Source of the DNA: Theobroma cacao
Taxonomy: Eukaryota; Streptophyta; Magnoliopsida; Malvales; Malvaceae
Reading direction: 5' to 3'
Length of the DNA stretch: 64,000 bases
Assembly: GCF_000208745.1 (NCBI RefSeq)
Contig: NC_030858.1
Coordinates: 9,188,271 to 9,252,270, forward strand
Part shown: positions 50,591 through 62,800 of the stretch, piece by piece
Position numbering within the stretch: the first letter of the stretch is position 1
Layout of the letters: every line of letters starts with the position of its first letter
Program-made: the position numbers and the translations under genes
The notes under the pieces: generated by a model
What the model was told of the DNA's origin: nothing
Database searches by the model: none
Seen by the model: the letters and a program-made list of their open reading frames with translations, nothing else

Positions 50591-51770
50591 AGGAAGCTAA
50601 TTTTAGTGATTATCTATATATATATATATGCATCGAGGATGACTTGTCCCTAACGTTTCTTATTTATTACTTATATATATACCAATAAAGATGTGTAGGT
50701 GCTTTGTGAATACAAAAGCCCTATCTAGGATCAGATTTGGCTGAAGTGGAAACAGTGGTAGGAGTTTAGATTTGACTTAGCCTAGAAATTAAACATTATA
50801 TAAAGGGAGAAAAGGCTAAGAAGGGAAAGGATATACAGTTAGATGAGAAGAAAATACGTAGCTTCTTCATTGCAGGGTATCATGAAGTGACAAAAGATGG
50901 CGGCTGATCAATACATTTGGTTCATTTCTTGTAGATTAGAGAAGAAACTAAGCAGTTGTATTTAAGATAAATTTTTTTTTTCTATGAATAAGAAATCAAT
51001 ACTCGATCATCAGCAACTAAATATCGGATCCCTTCCATTGTTTATTTGCCTGCTATTTGATAAGCATCATTTTGTAAAGAGAAATGTTTAGTGCATTAAG
51101 TATTCTAAAGTATAATCGATCTAAGGTCACAATTATCCATCAAATCAATAAGTTCCCACAAGTGTATTAAGCCACACGTACGATAAGCAGTTCTAGAGTT
51201 GAATATGTGCTCAAATGTTTAAATATTGAAGAGAAGAAGCCACCTTGAAGCAGCAATCAGATGAGCCAAGAAAATTTGTATTAATTTAACCAGGAATTTC
51301 AATGAGCACGGACAAAAAGGAAAAATCAAGAATTGATTTTTAAACAAATGACAAATTTCTCTTTTGATCAATCGGAACATAGTTTAATCAAAATGGTCAC
51401 ATACACGACTAATAGCATTGATAATTTTTTATATAATTTTATGTATACATATATTATATAATATAATAAATTAAGTAATATTTAGTTTTCAAAGAAACTG
51501 ACTAGTGCTAAGATCAGTGAGGATCTTTTCACGGCAAAGCCTGAAGTTTTCTGCATACAAAACTTTGTTGACATTCTTAATTAAAGAGGTGTTGTTGTAA
51601 TAATTAAGTTAAATTAAGGTGATGAATTGTTAAATCTAAGAATTAAGAAAGCAAGTCGATATCCAAGAAAAGTAATGGTGTATTTATTTCTCTTATCCCC
51701 TGACTATTGGATGGTCAATTCCAATTGTCAACGACCGCACGTCATGGTACATTCCAGCCAAACTCTCATG
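50591..51770. other. 3' UTR of the AP2 gene and intergenic DNA
   Basis: The first ~120 bp is the likely 3' UTR, with an (AT)n run near 50614-50630. The remainder is AT-rich with no recognised gene or repeat boundary. Confidence 0.4.
50684..50689 (+). terminator. Candidate poly(A) signal of the AP2 gene
   Basis: An AATAAA hexamer lies 94 bp after the stop codon and is followed by a G/T-rich stretch (gatgtgtaggtgctttgtg), a reasonable plant polyadenylation context. Confidence 0.5.
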
Positions 51771-52967
51771 GCACGTTTGGTTCGCGGAATAGATAAGAAT
51801 GGAATAGAATAGTTATTACGTGAGAATATACTGAGGTGAGAATACAATAGAATAAGTATTATGTAGTTTGGTATGATGAATGGAATAGAGTAGGAATAAT
51901 TATTATGACTTATTACAGTGTTTGGTTGGTAACAATAGCTTTAGAATAGGAAAGGAATAGAAAATAAAAAGACAACAATACCATTTATTATACTTAATTA
52001 TTTTTTATTTTATTTTTTAATATTAATAATTTATATTAATTAAAATATTAATAATTAATAATTTAAAATCAATATTTTAATATAATTTAATTACTTATAT
52101 TTTAATTAATAAATATTTTATTTATAATTTAATAATAAAATATTAAAATATTAATAATTTTTATTTTTATATTCATTAAAAATTTAATATATTAATAATT
52201 TAATAAAAAAATATTAAAAAAAATTTATATTAATATTTTAATATATTTTAATATTTAATAATGTTTAAATTATATATAAAATATTAATATTTAAATTTTA
52301 TAAATAATTTATTCTTTTTTATTCTATTTTTTCCTTTTCTTTTTTCTTTTTTCAAGNACCATGTGGCCGGATCTGGCCACTACGACATCAGATCGGCGCT
52401 TCCCCGCGGCTGGATCTGGCCGTGGAGTGTCAGATCCAATCGTGGGATCTGGTCGGGAAGCACCAGATCCGGTGCTTCCCGCTGTCAGATTTGGCTGAAT
52501 CTCTGTTTGAATCTTGTCCGACCATATTTGGTCATAAAATCGCCGTCGCAGCCGCTTCCGTCGTCGTCGCCGTCGCAATCGTCGTCGCTTCCGCTGCCGT
52601 CGTCGTCGCTTCCACCGCCGTCGCCGTCGCCACTAACATCATCTCCGGCGTTAATGTCACTTAGAGAGAGAATAAGATAGGAAAGAACATGAGAAGAAAG
52701 AGAAAGAAGAAGGGAAAATGAGAAAAAAAAAATATATATATATAGGTCTAGGGTTGTAATATTTTTAAATGATAAGGGGCATTTTAGTCTTATTATAATT
52801 CAGAGCTATTCCCATGGTCACGGAATAGTAAAAACCATGAGAAACCTCGGGTTTAACTATGCCTGAGTTTTACCCCTTTTGAGAGAATAGCTATTACTAG
52901 GTAATAGCTATTCTTTGTGATATTGCCATACCAAACAGAGGTAAGCTATTCCCTGTACCAAACGTGC
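51771..52967. mobile_element. TIR element with GC-rich internal cargo
   Basis: The ends GCACGTTTGG (51771) and CCAAACGTGC (ending 52967) are perfect inverted copies, extending to 19 of 22 matches. Subterminal GGAATAG/CTATTCC words repeat many times on both sides. A very AT-rich part (51980-52330) is followed by a sharply different GC-rich block at 52358-52665. That block has GGATCTGGCC/CAGATCCGG words and a run of CGTCGTCGCCGTCGC units, resembling captured gene DNA. Frames across it are open only because the repeat is in triplets. An N interrupts the block edge at 52357. No transposase and no clear target duplication were seen; the end type resembles plant PIF/Harbinger or hAT families. Confidence 0.7.
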
Positions 52968-53027
52968 AGTCAAAGTTGTGGAAACCTATTAGGATGACAA
53001 ACGGAGGGCCTAGTTTCTATATATATA

Positions 53028-53054
53028 TAGGTAGGTAGGTAGGTAGGTAGGTAA
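53028..53054. repeat. (GGTA)n microsatellite
   Basis: This is about six to seven tandem AGGT units directly after an (AT)n run. A further (AT)n run follows at about 53077-53093. Confidence 0.9.
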
Positions 53055-53093
53055 GAAGGCTTACTTAGGTGTCACATATATATATATATATAT

Positions 53094-53872
53094 GCATTAC
53101 ATTATAAATACGAAAATTAATGGTAATTATTTTGTTGACATGTAATTACTGAATTGACATAATTATTTAAATGGATATGTAATAATCATATAAACTTATT
53201 TGTAAAGAAAGCGTATAAAGTAATAATTTTGAAGATATTTAAGTATATTAAGGGGCTTCAAAGAAACTAGGGAGCTAGGCATAATAAAAAAATTTATGAA
53301 GTTTTAATGGGGAGCCATGTACAACCTTTTAAGTAAGTAGATACAAGCTTTCCAAAGTGTGTATTATTATGATTAAAATATTACTGTATATGGCCTAACA
53401 TTTACATCCCAAAGTGTAGATTGGGTGAGGCCCGGCCGAGCCTCTTGGGTCGGCCCATGAATACTTGTAGGAGGGACAGGTCCAAATAGACAGTAGAGAA
53501 TCCACGTCTCCATTTTGATCCACCAACAGCTACCCCAAAAGGTTTCCAATTATTTCGCCCCGACGGTCCTCATTTTCACGCATTTAAAGCGCCAAGCCAC
53601 CCCCAACGGATCGGCTCAATACCTACCGCATGGCAGTCTTGTAAATTCACAACTCTCCCTTCACACTCCCAATAATTTCACAACTTTCTTTGCCATTTAA
53701 TTTTCCCACCCATTCCCAAATTTTCACTTTTCCCGCCCAGAAAGTAATTCCGCCCCCCCCCCCCTCTCCTTCTCCCCTTCCTCCCTCATAAAAATCTAGG
53801 GTTTTCGTTTTCTTCCAATTGTTTGAACCTTTAAACCTTTTTTTTTTAAAGAAAAATCTTTTTTCTTTCGAA
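53094..53872. other. ASHR3 upstream region and 5' leader
   Basis: AT-rich DNA changes at about 53400 to a GC-richer promoter-like stretch. A run of 12 C lies at 53753-53764, followed by a CT-rich leader. A telo-box-like CTAGGGTTTTCG at about 53797 lies 70 bp upstream of the start. Such boxes are common near start sites of plant genes expressed in dividing cells, but this one is only a candidate. Confidence 0.4.
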
Positions 53873-56800
53873 ATGCCAGACCTTGGAAATCTTTCTCACT
53901 CTTCATCTCTATCTCTCTCTCGTTGCCCTCACCTGAAACTTCTCTCCATTGACTCTGCCGATTCCGCCAATGCTTTTGACCCTGGCGCCATCAAAACCCT
54001 AGCCTTAAACTGCGGTTGGGCCCAGGGATTGGTCCGAAAAGGCGCTGACTGCAATGGGAATGGAATTAGGGGTTTGAAGCGAGTGAAGAAGGGGTCTAAT
54101 GGTAAGGTTTTGGGGGATTATTTGAGGGATTGGGTTCAGAGTAAGATGGAATCTGGTATTCCTGAGTCCGGGTGTGTTCTTCCATTTCTCGTTGGGGCTA
54201 AGAAATCGGTACTTCTTTCTTCTTCTTCTTGTTTGTGAATTGTTTTGCTGTTTGGTTGTGGAAAGTGTGTGTGAAAATAAAGGGTATTTAAGTTTAAACT
54301 GTGGATTCATTATTTGTTGAATTATTGTTTGGTTTATTGAAAATGGTGGAAAAAAGGGTATGTAGTAAATGTTAAAATTTGTAAAAGGTGGAATTGTAGA
54401 AAGGTATATGACACATTTCAAGTTTAAGAAATTGAGCTTTTCCTGGGAATGTGCCTTCCCATTCGTCTGGTGTCTTCCCATTTATGGAATGTGATTGTGG
54501 TGAAGGTGATTGTTGGCATTAAATTGTTGGGAAAATAATATTGCCATGTTTGGTATACATGGGAAAATGCTGATTAAATTCTTGAGAAAGTTGCATCGAT
54601 ATGTTTGGTTATTCATGCATTTTAATGGGAAAGTAATGTTAATTTTCAAAATTTGTCTTATCAATTAAAATGCAAATTTACTACTTTTTAATTTTAGTAA
54701 CCATAAGTGATTAACTTTAGTACTAAATATGAATCACTAGTATAGATACATGCTAAATTCAAATTAAATTATAAAAAGATTTTTATAAGTTCAAATTAAA
54801 ATAGAAAAGGAACATATTATTTCCACATTTAAAAAATGTAAAACTTATTTTCATTCATGCTTAGAATTGCATATAAAACAATTAAAAGCAAGTCCTTATA
54901 AATTGATCTTTAAATAACAATCATAAAACGGTATAAAAGAAGAAGAAACATGAATGATTGAAGGAAATTTAATCAATTACTTATAAAGATTGAAGGAGAT
55001 TGAAAAAGATGAAATTGTGAAAAAGGGTATATGACACATTAAAGTTAAAGAGCTTTTCTTGGATTTCACTTTTGTTGCTTGGAGAAATTAACACTACATT
55101 CTTAGTAAAGTGCTTGGATAACAAAAATCCAATGCGACTTTTCCAGGATTTAATTAGCACTTTCCTATATATACCAAATGTTGCTATATTATTTCCTTGC
55201 AGTTTAATACCCAACAATCACCTTCCCAACAATTACATTCCATTGGAATCAAGAAATGGGAAGGCGCCTTGTAATTTCTATGAGATTGGTAGCGTTTGAT
55301 GCTAATTTTGAGTCAATTGCATCCTTGCTCTTGGCCAAGAAATTGTTCTAATAGAGGTCCTTTAAGCGTATGGTGAGGGAGTGTGGCAAACAAGTGATCA
55401 AGAATGATGTGGATGTGGTAAGGTATAGGAACTAAGGAAGGGAAGGGAGATTGAAAGTAGAAAGAGTGAAGCAAGAGTTGGAACTAGGAACTGCAATGAG
55501 AGAAGACATTGGGATGGATAAGTGAGATGCGGAGAGATCTGTATAGAAATCTTTTCTTTCACCAAATGAGACCCATGTATCTTCTATATGTTAGGAAATG
55601 CACTTAATGCAACAAATAAGAAAGTAGGTGCCAGTTCATTTTTTATTAAAGATAATTATGCTAAATCTTAGCGCAATTGACTATTATTGAGACGGTTGTG
55701 GAAGAAAGTTGAAATTGTGTAATGTTTTGGACTATGGCATATGGGAGGCACTCATGTGTTCTACTGAAAAGTTAAGGTTGTGACCCTTAACTATCCTCAT
55801 ATCTGATTCACCAAGTCAAGCTTCTACAACATTTCAAGAGAAATAGTCAAGCCAAGGATCTTTCCATTCGTCTTGGGATTGAATCCTTGCATGTGTATTT
55901 TTTAATGCTATTTTGTTGATGTTACATGCAACACATGATTGAGAATGAGGTAATTTTGTACATTTACAATTAACCAAAAACATTTATCTTCAATTACAAA
56001 AAATGTAAGGTATGATATTGTAATTGCAAATTAGTATATGAAATCTTTTCTTTGGATATTGCAATATTTTAGGTGTCTTAGCTTAACAATGTGTTTCGCC
56101 CCCATTTCCATGAAGGACAAAGGTGCTTTACGTGTTTTATTATGTACGGTCTTGCTGTTAGGAACCTCTCTAGATAGCAGCCAATACTTTTGCAGGATTC
56201 CTTTTCTTTTGATGGATGGAGAGGGTTAAAATTGTGTAAATAAGTTTGTCTATATAGTTCTTGAGAGATTAGAAATTTCTTTTTTAGTTTCCAGATGATA
56301 ATTGAATGGAGATTCAGCATGCAAAAAATTTACAGTTAAAGCTTCATTACAAACTCCTTAATATTTGTTGGTGGCTTCTCTCTGGTGAAGAGGGTCTTGA
56401 TGGTCCATAATTGCTTTCTTTGGATAAACATGTTTTAGAGATGTACAATCAATGGCAAACTAGCTTAGCAGAAACTAAATTATGCAATGTGGGGTGTGCA
56501 AAATAGGTGTTGTAGCCATCTTCTTTTGCTACTCAGTTTTTTGTTTAGTTTGGATTCTTGGGTTTCTGTCAGGGGAAATTTCTTTTCTTCCTGTTAAAAT
56601 GGGTATCTTTTCAACTTAAGGTGGTAAGATTGCTGGAACATTACTCCATATTTTGTGCCTCAGTCCATTTGGATCTCAGATTGAGTGCTGCAAGTAGTTG
56701 TCATTATTTATGAATTTTAATCCTAGAAGTTTATGATTTTTTAAGCCTTCAACATTATGCAATGTACCTGGAGTTTTTGAAGTTAAATGCTACTTCCCTT

Positions 56801-59800
56801 CTCACTATAATTTTTCCGTCATGAGGGTGCTAACATTCTTGTCCTTCCAATTTTTTGTTTGTAACTAGCTTCTCTGTTCCTTGTTCAGTAGAGCTTACTT
56901 ATCAGATAAATAGAAGAAATGTACTGCATATTCTTCCCAAGTTGAGTTTGTTGCCTGATACATAGCTAACAGTAATATTAGCAGACTATATAACTGCATA
57001 GGATGTTCATTTGGTGAATTGTTTGCTGAATTTATTGTGTTTTTATGTAAGGTTTGCAAATTGTGCCTTTCTGTATGTTCAGCATTTTGAAACTTGAATA
57101 TGTTATGCGCAGCTAGAGTTCACTGCCTTTTTGTTTCTATACTCTGTATTAACATTTTGGTGAAGATTGAGTTTCTCAATGTAAATATAATATCATTTGA
57201 TTGTAATGAGCTGGTTGATATTTGACTGTTTGTTTATTGTGCTCAGTTCTTTTTTCTTCTTTTCGTTCTGAAAATTCATCTCAGGTTGAATGTCTCCATT
57301 GCTATAAGCTCATCTATCCAGGGGAGGAGGTATTATGCTCAGTTCGTGGTTGTCAAGGAGTTTATCACGAAATATGTGCCAAAGAAAGTTTTAGGATGTC
57401 TAATCCAAAAAAGTTCCAGTGTCCACAGCATGTAATACCTGCATCTGCTAATTTATTGTTTACTTTCAAAGACTTTTACATCCTTGTTCTGTTTCTTGGC
57501 TTCCACCTAACAAAATGTACCTGGTCATTAACAGAGTAGAGAAGGGAAAAGGGGAGAGGGGCAGATAGTCATACTATATATTTATATGAATGTATATATG
57601 TACGTATGTGTCTGTGTGTGTATGTATGTATGTATGCATGCATGTATGTGTAGTTTTCTTGTTTGAACAGGAAGTACAAGTCCAACTATGGTTTTTTTCC
57701 TTTGACTTTTAAGTTTTTGGTTGTGTGTTTACTTTCTTTACAACTATGTTTTTAGTATTTTAGTTATGTTGTTTTAGTTGATTCATAAAAGTCTGTCTGG
57801 GCTGTTTTCTCTCTGTCCCTAATTGTTCCCATGGTGTCGGGAATGCCTTGCTGTAAACATAATTTAGTTACAACTTAAAGGTTACATGTTTTCTCTTGAA
57901 TGAAAAGTTTCTTGCTTTTGGGACTAAACCCTAATTTTCTAAGGATACTATGATGTTAGAACCATCTTATGCTGTCATCATAAATGAGTGTTTTGCTCAT
58001 ATCTCTAGATAAAGAATATCTTCTGCAGAAACTGAAAGCAACTTGTGTTACTTTTGACCAGAAATCCGAAAATGTTTCAAGTTTGAATGCTCTTTTTCTC
58101 AGATATTGCACTTTATGATCCCCCCTCTCATGATTTATGAATTATTTTTATCCTAGATAATTGTGCTATATGTGAGAATTGAGAATGTCTTTTCTAAAAC
58201 ATGTTCAGAATTAGTTCTTGCACTTTTGCTTATCTACTTGGCATCTTCAATGAATAGGTATGCTTCGTTTGCAGACAGAGAACACAATGGCGATGTGTAT
58301 GTTGTTCAATGGCGTCTCATAATAAGTGTGCCCCGTGGCCAGATGCAGTGACTCATTTGGAGGACAAACCGGGGAGAGCAATTTGTTGGAGGCATCCAAC
58401 TAATTGGCGGCTGGACAAGAAGGTCAATTTCTTCTTTCCTTCATCAGATATGTCCTATTTCTGGCTTTTAGTCTTATGTTGTTATTCACTTTGACAAGGC
58501 TGCCTTCAAGTACCTTTGGTAAAGTCTTTAGCAGATGTGGTTTGCAAGGTATTGGTTGTGTGTCAAATAAAATTTTTCTTTAACTGCGTTTTCTTTCCTT
58601 GTTTTCTTCTCTTGAGGTCATGTTTTAGATAATTTTGCTAAATACCTAAATCTATCCCAATTCCAGAAAATCACTTCAAAATTTATGTCTCCATTTAACT
58701 TATTTGTAATTGACTTGGAGTCTGGTTAGCCATATTGGTGAAAATTTTAAAATATGAAAAGATTTGTTTTATTATTATTTTGGAAACTTAAGGTTGTATT
58801 TTGGAATTTGAATCAGAAACAAGGGATTTGGATTTCAAATTTAGCATAAATTTTGTGTGATAAAACTTATGAAATGTGACTCTCATGATTACACTCAAAT
58901 CTATGCATTTGTTATTATCTGTCAAATAGTGAATTTGATATACTTAGATGGCAAAAATGATTTTAAATCCATCCCTTCTTGCTCTCTTAGACACATAGGT
59001 ACCTTGAAATTTTTTTAATTTTTTTAGAATGTCTATATTCTTTGACTCATACCAGAGTTTGAGTCTTAGAAAAGAAATCTTACTCGAGGAAAAAGGTTAT
59101 GGGTGTAATATTGGTGTAGTTGGTGCGAGATCCAAATTTATATTATTAATTTGATGCAAGATTTCAATTGTTATGTAGTTTATAGAACTCTAGGGGTTTC
59201 AAGTTCTTCGACTTATACCAGAGTTTGAGACTTTTTCGTTGTATGGCCTGAAGGATTGAGTTTGAGTTGCCCACTTCACCTCACCAGTTATAAATGTGAT
59301 TCAAACCTGATCCATGACCTTGTTCATGTTCAGTAGGCTAAGAGTTGCTGCAAGATCTTACATCTATTCCATTCCTCAAATTTGAGATGTAGAAATCTCT
59401 CGTTTTGACTGGACTTTGAGCTTCCTGAGATTCTGGAAGTCAAGAGCCTTTTGTTTAATGATCTTCATTAGTTGATTGCAGGACATAAATTCTATGCCAT
59501 ATATCTCGCGTTAGAAGAGAAAAAGAAAAAAGAAGTAAAAAGCGGACTATTGTCTTCCTTCTCTAGAAATGTTATTCTAGGAAAAAGGTTATAGGTTATC
59601 TAATATACTTTAGAATATATTTTCTTGAAAGTGCAACCTCTTTTACCGTAAAGGAAGCTCTTGTAGGAATTCATGTAACAACAATGCTGTTTTCAGATGT
59701 CTAACTTGCCTGAAGTTTCTATTTAAAAATATGGTTGAAAATTCTGCTTATGGATTTATAACAAGATAAAAATAGAATGTTAGTGAATAAATTTGTCATT

Positions 59801-62800
59801 ATGAACAGTTACGAGTGTCAATTGTTCCTGTATGCAAGTGAACATCATGGTGTCTAATTTTCTAGCATTTCTACTGCTAGAAATCAAATTCTCATTGGTC
59901 AATGGTATTGTCACATTCCTTTTTCAGTGTTGGTATATATGCGTTTGTGTTTGCTTATGTCCGATATAATGCATGCCCTATCAAAGCTTTAAAAATCTAG
60001 TCCAGTTAGTTTTTGAAAAGAATGAAATAGATTGGTCTATGATATAGTTATCCTGATCACCCTGATCATGAAACTTACAAACATGTTATTCCAAGTGTTG
60101 ATGAATAAGTGTTAAACATGTGAGACTTACTAGTTAAGTTTTAACTGTGTCATTGTCTTTTATCTTGAGGTTTATCTCTCCGTTCTTATTTTCTATTGAT
60201 TAGGCTGGCTGACAGGACTGATATATTTATTGAATGAGCAGCATGCAGTTCCAGCAACTGAAATAGAGGTCAGATTTTTTTTTTTCACAGCTTTATAGTG
60301 AAATTGTTTAACTTGTATATAAACTTCCACTCTGTGGATATTTAAAATTATATAAATTGTTAATATATATTTATTGGAAACAAGGCAGTATTATCTGGTA
60401 ACTCTTTCAAGTCTGGGATAGACAGTTTTGATAGTCTGGTATTCTTCAGTTATTATTATCTGTCATAAATTGAAGCTTCCAAATATGTCATAATGAAGTG
60501 CATGTTATATTCACACTTCATTTCATTAGAAAAAATGGGGAAAAGATTGAGTTTGACCTTGCAACAATTAGCTTTTGCCTGTATATTGCCCAGTTTGAGA
60601 TTTAGATTGACCTGGTACCTTGATGTACTATGGACAGCCCTTGGAAAAAAAAGAAATTTTTGGTTTGCTTCTTGAGAATTGGAATTCTTATTCCAAACAA
60701 GGTGTAGAAAAGACTAACGGAACTCATTAATTTCCTTAGAAGTTTATCGGAGGAGTTTGTTATAATTGTTATTGTTTGATAATACCTAGTAAAGTTGGTT
60801 TTCAATGAGAAACTCTTCAAGGTTGTCAAGATCAGCAGAATCTTCAAGGGTAAAATAATAATCTATACCATGACAATTGCTGACTCATCTGCCCATTTTC
60901 TTGAAAAACGTTTGGTTGCAGTTAATGATATCTGTCAAATATGCTTAGTGATCTCCAGATTTAATTGGCTAACTATTTCCATGGTTCATATTTTAGGAAA
61001 TTTTCTGTCAATTGCCTTTACCTTACAAGGATGAGGAGTTCAAGCTTGACTTGACATGGAGAGATTTAATGGAGAATAAATTGGAGCCACCTCCATATGT
61101 CCACATCAAGCGCAGTATCCTAAGCATTTCATTACTTTATTGAATCAAATTCATGTTTATGAGTTGAATGATCACACATGCTTGTATAGTTGGTTTTCTT
61201 TTTCTATTACATACTAAATATGACTTCAAAATATTAACTTTTGAAGGGCCATTTTTTCCCTTGCCGAATTTGAGTTCTTTCCATAATTTATGATGCATTT
61301 ATCTTTACCAGTTTATATTTGGATTTTTTTGACAATTTTCTTATTAATATTTTGGAATTTGATATTGTGTGTAAATTTAATGTGTCATACATATATTTAC
61401 CTTCATATTGGATGCTCAGTGAAATTAATATCATACATATTAAGTTGAAACCATGATATGAAAAGAATTAAAATAACTTAAGACTTTAAGGTATGGCAAG
61501 TTGTGTAGTGAATTGTGATTGCTTGAAAGTTAATGTCTACAATATTTAGCTGTTGAAAGGTGCCATTCCTTCGTTTATTTAAGTGTTGATGATAGATTCC
61601 TAATTATCATTACGACCATAAGAGTAAAATTAGTAGTGAAAGAAATCTATTGTATAACAGTATTACATTAAAAGATTAATGATTGTTGCTGTGCTCAATA
61701 TATCAACAAGAGTTAGTTACGATTTTTTCTAATATAGTTTTGCTTGCTCTGGCTATGTGTTATAGCTGGTGGAGAAGAAAATGGAGTTATTCATATTCTA
61801 TTATATACAATGCAATTATTTTGATTAAATAGATATTGGAATTGTTTTAAACCTAAATCTAAGTCTTGTAGTTTATTTCCTCAACTTTTCCGGATTTTTA
61901 TTTAATTTTTCTTAAATTTTTGGAATAAACAAGCTAGATAAATGGAATGAATGCACAAAGTATGTGACATATATATTTTTTCAAATATGCTTGCATTTAA
62001 AATAATTAGGGTGATTTTAAAAGACAAGACTGCTTGTGTTGAACAGATTCTTGCTGTTCCACCGAAGCTACGTATGATAAGATGACTAAGCGTTACGTGT
62101 TGCGATATGCTGAATTATAAGGCTCAATTATGATTTGTCCTTTGACATGTTGAATGCCAATTTCTAATTTGGCAAATTCAAATTTTGTTTCATTATACTT
62201 TCTGTTTGAGCTGCCTTAAATGAATTTAGATGTCTACCTAGTGAAGAAAAAGCGTGATGATGCTGATGATGATATTGGATGCACAAGTTGTAGTTCCGAT
62301 TGCTCCGAGGATTGTGTATGCAGGTATTTATAATCTGTCTTTCAAGTTTATAATGCTTAACACTAGTATAATAAATGATCATCTGATACTAGTGTATTAA
62401 ATCGATCTCTCTTCCTCCCCCCTCCACATGCACCTTTTCTAAAATATCATGTCTTGCAATGTTCTTTCTAATTGATCAGTAATTTCTTCCCGAGTGTTTT
62501 ATGGCTACGAAAAATTTTCTCGTTGAGCATCATCGATTTTTTTAAAATTTGTTTTCCCCTGGAGAAGAATTGTGCAGATGGGTTGGGGAACTTCTAAAAA
62601 TAAAGTTCTACATTTGTATTCTTGTGGCTCTGTGCTTGCATTTTTTTGTCTGTATGTGCATATGCATTTCATGTTGCCCGTTGTGTCTCCTTTTCACTCG
62701 TTCCTTTGCATTCTGCTCAAAGTACACGGGTTTCACATTATTGTTTTCTAACTTGATTTTTCTAACTGAAAATGATTTTTCTTCTCTCAATCAGTTTGTT

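Noticed and set aside
52324..52680. Overlapping open frames in both strands of the GC-rich block
   Set aside because: They are open because the sequence is a triplet repeat. The Arg-, Ser- or Val-rich translations look like artefacts.
53819..53872. Upstream in-frame start for ASHR3
   Set aside because: The added residues (MFEPLNLFFLKK...) come from a T-rich leader. The family begins at MPDLGN.
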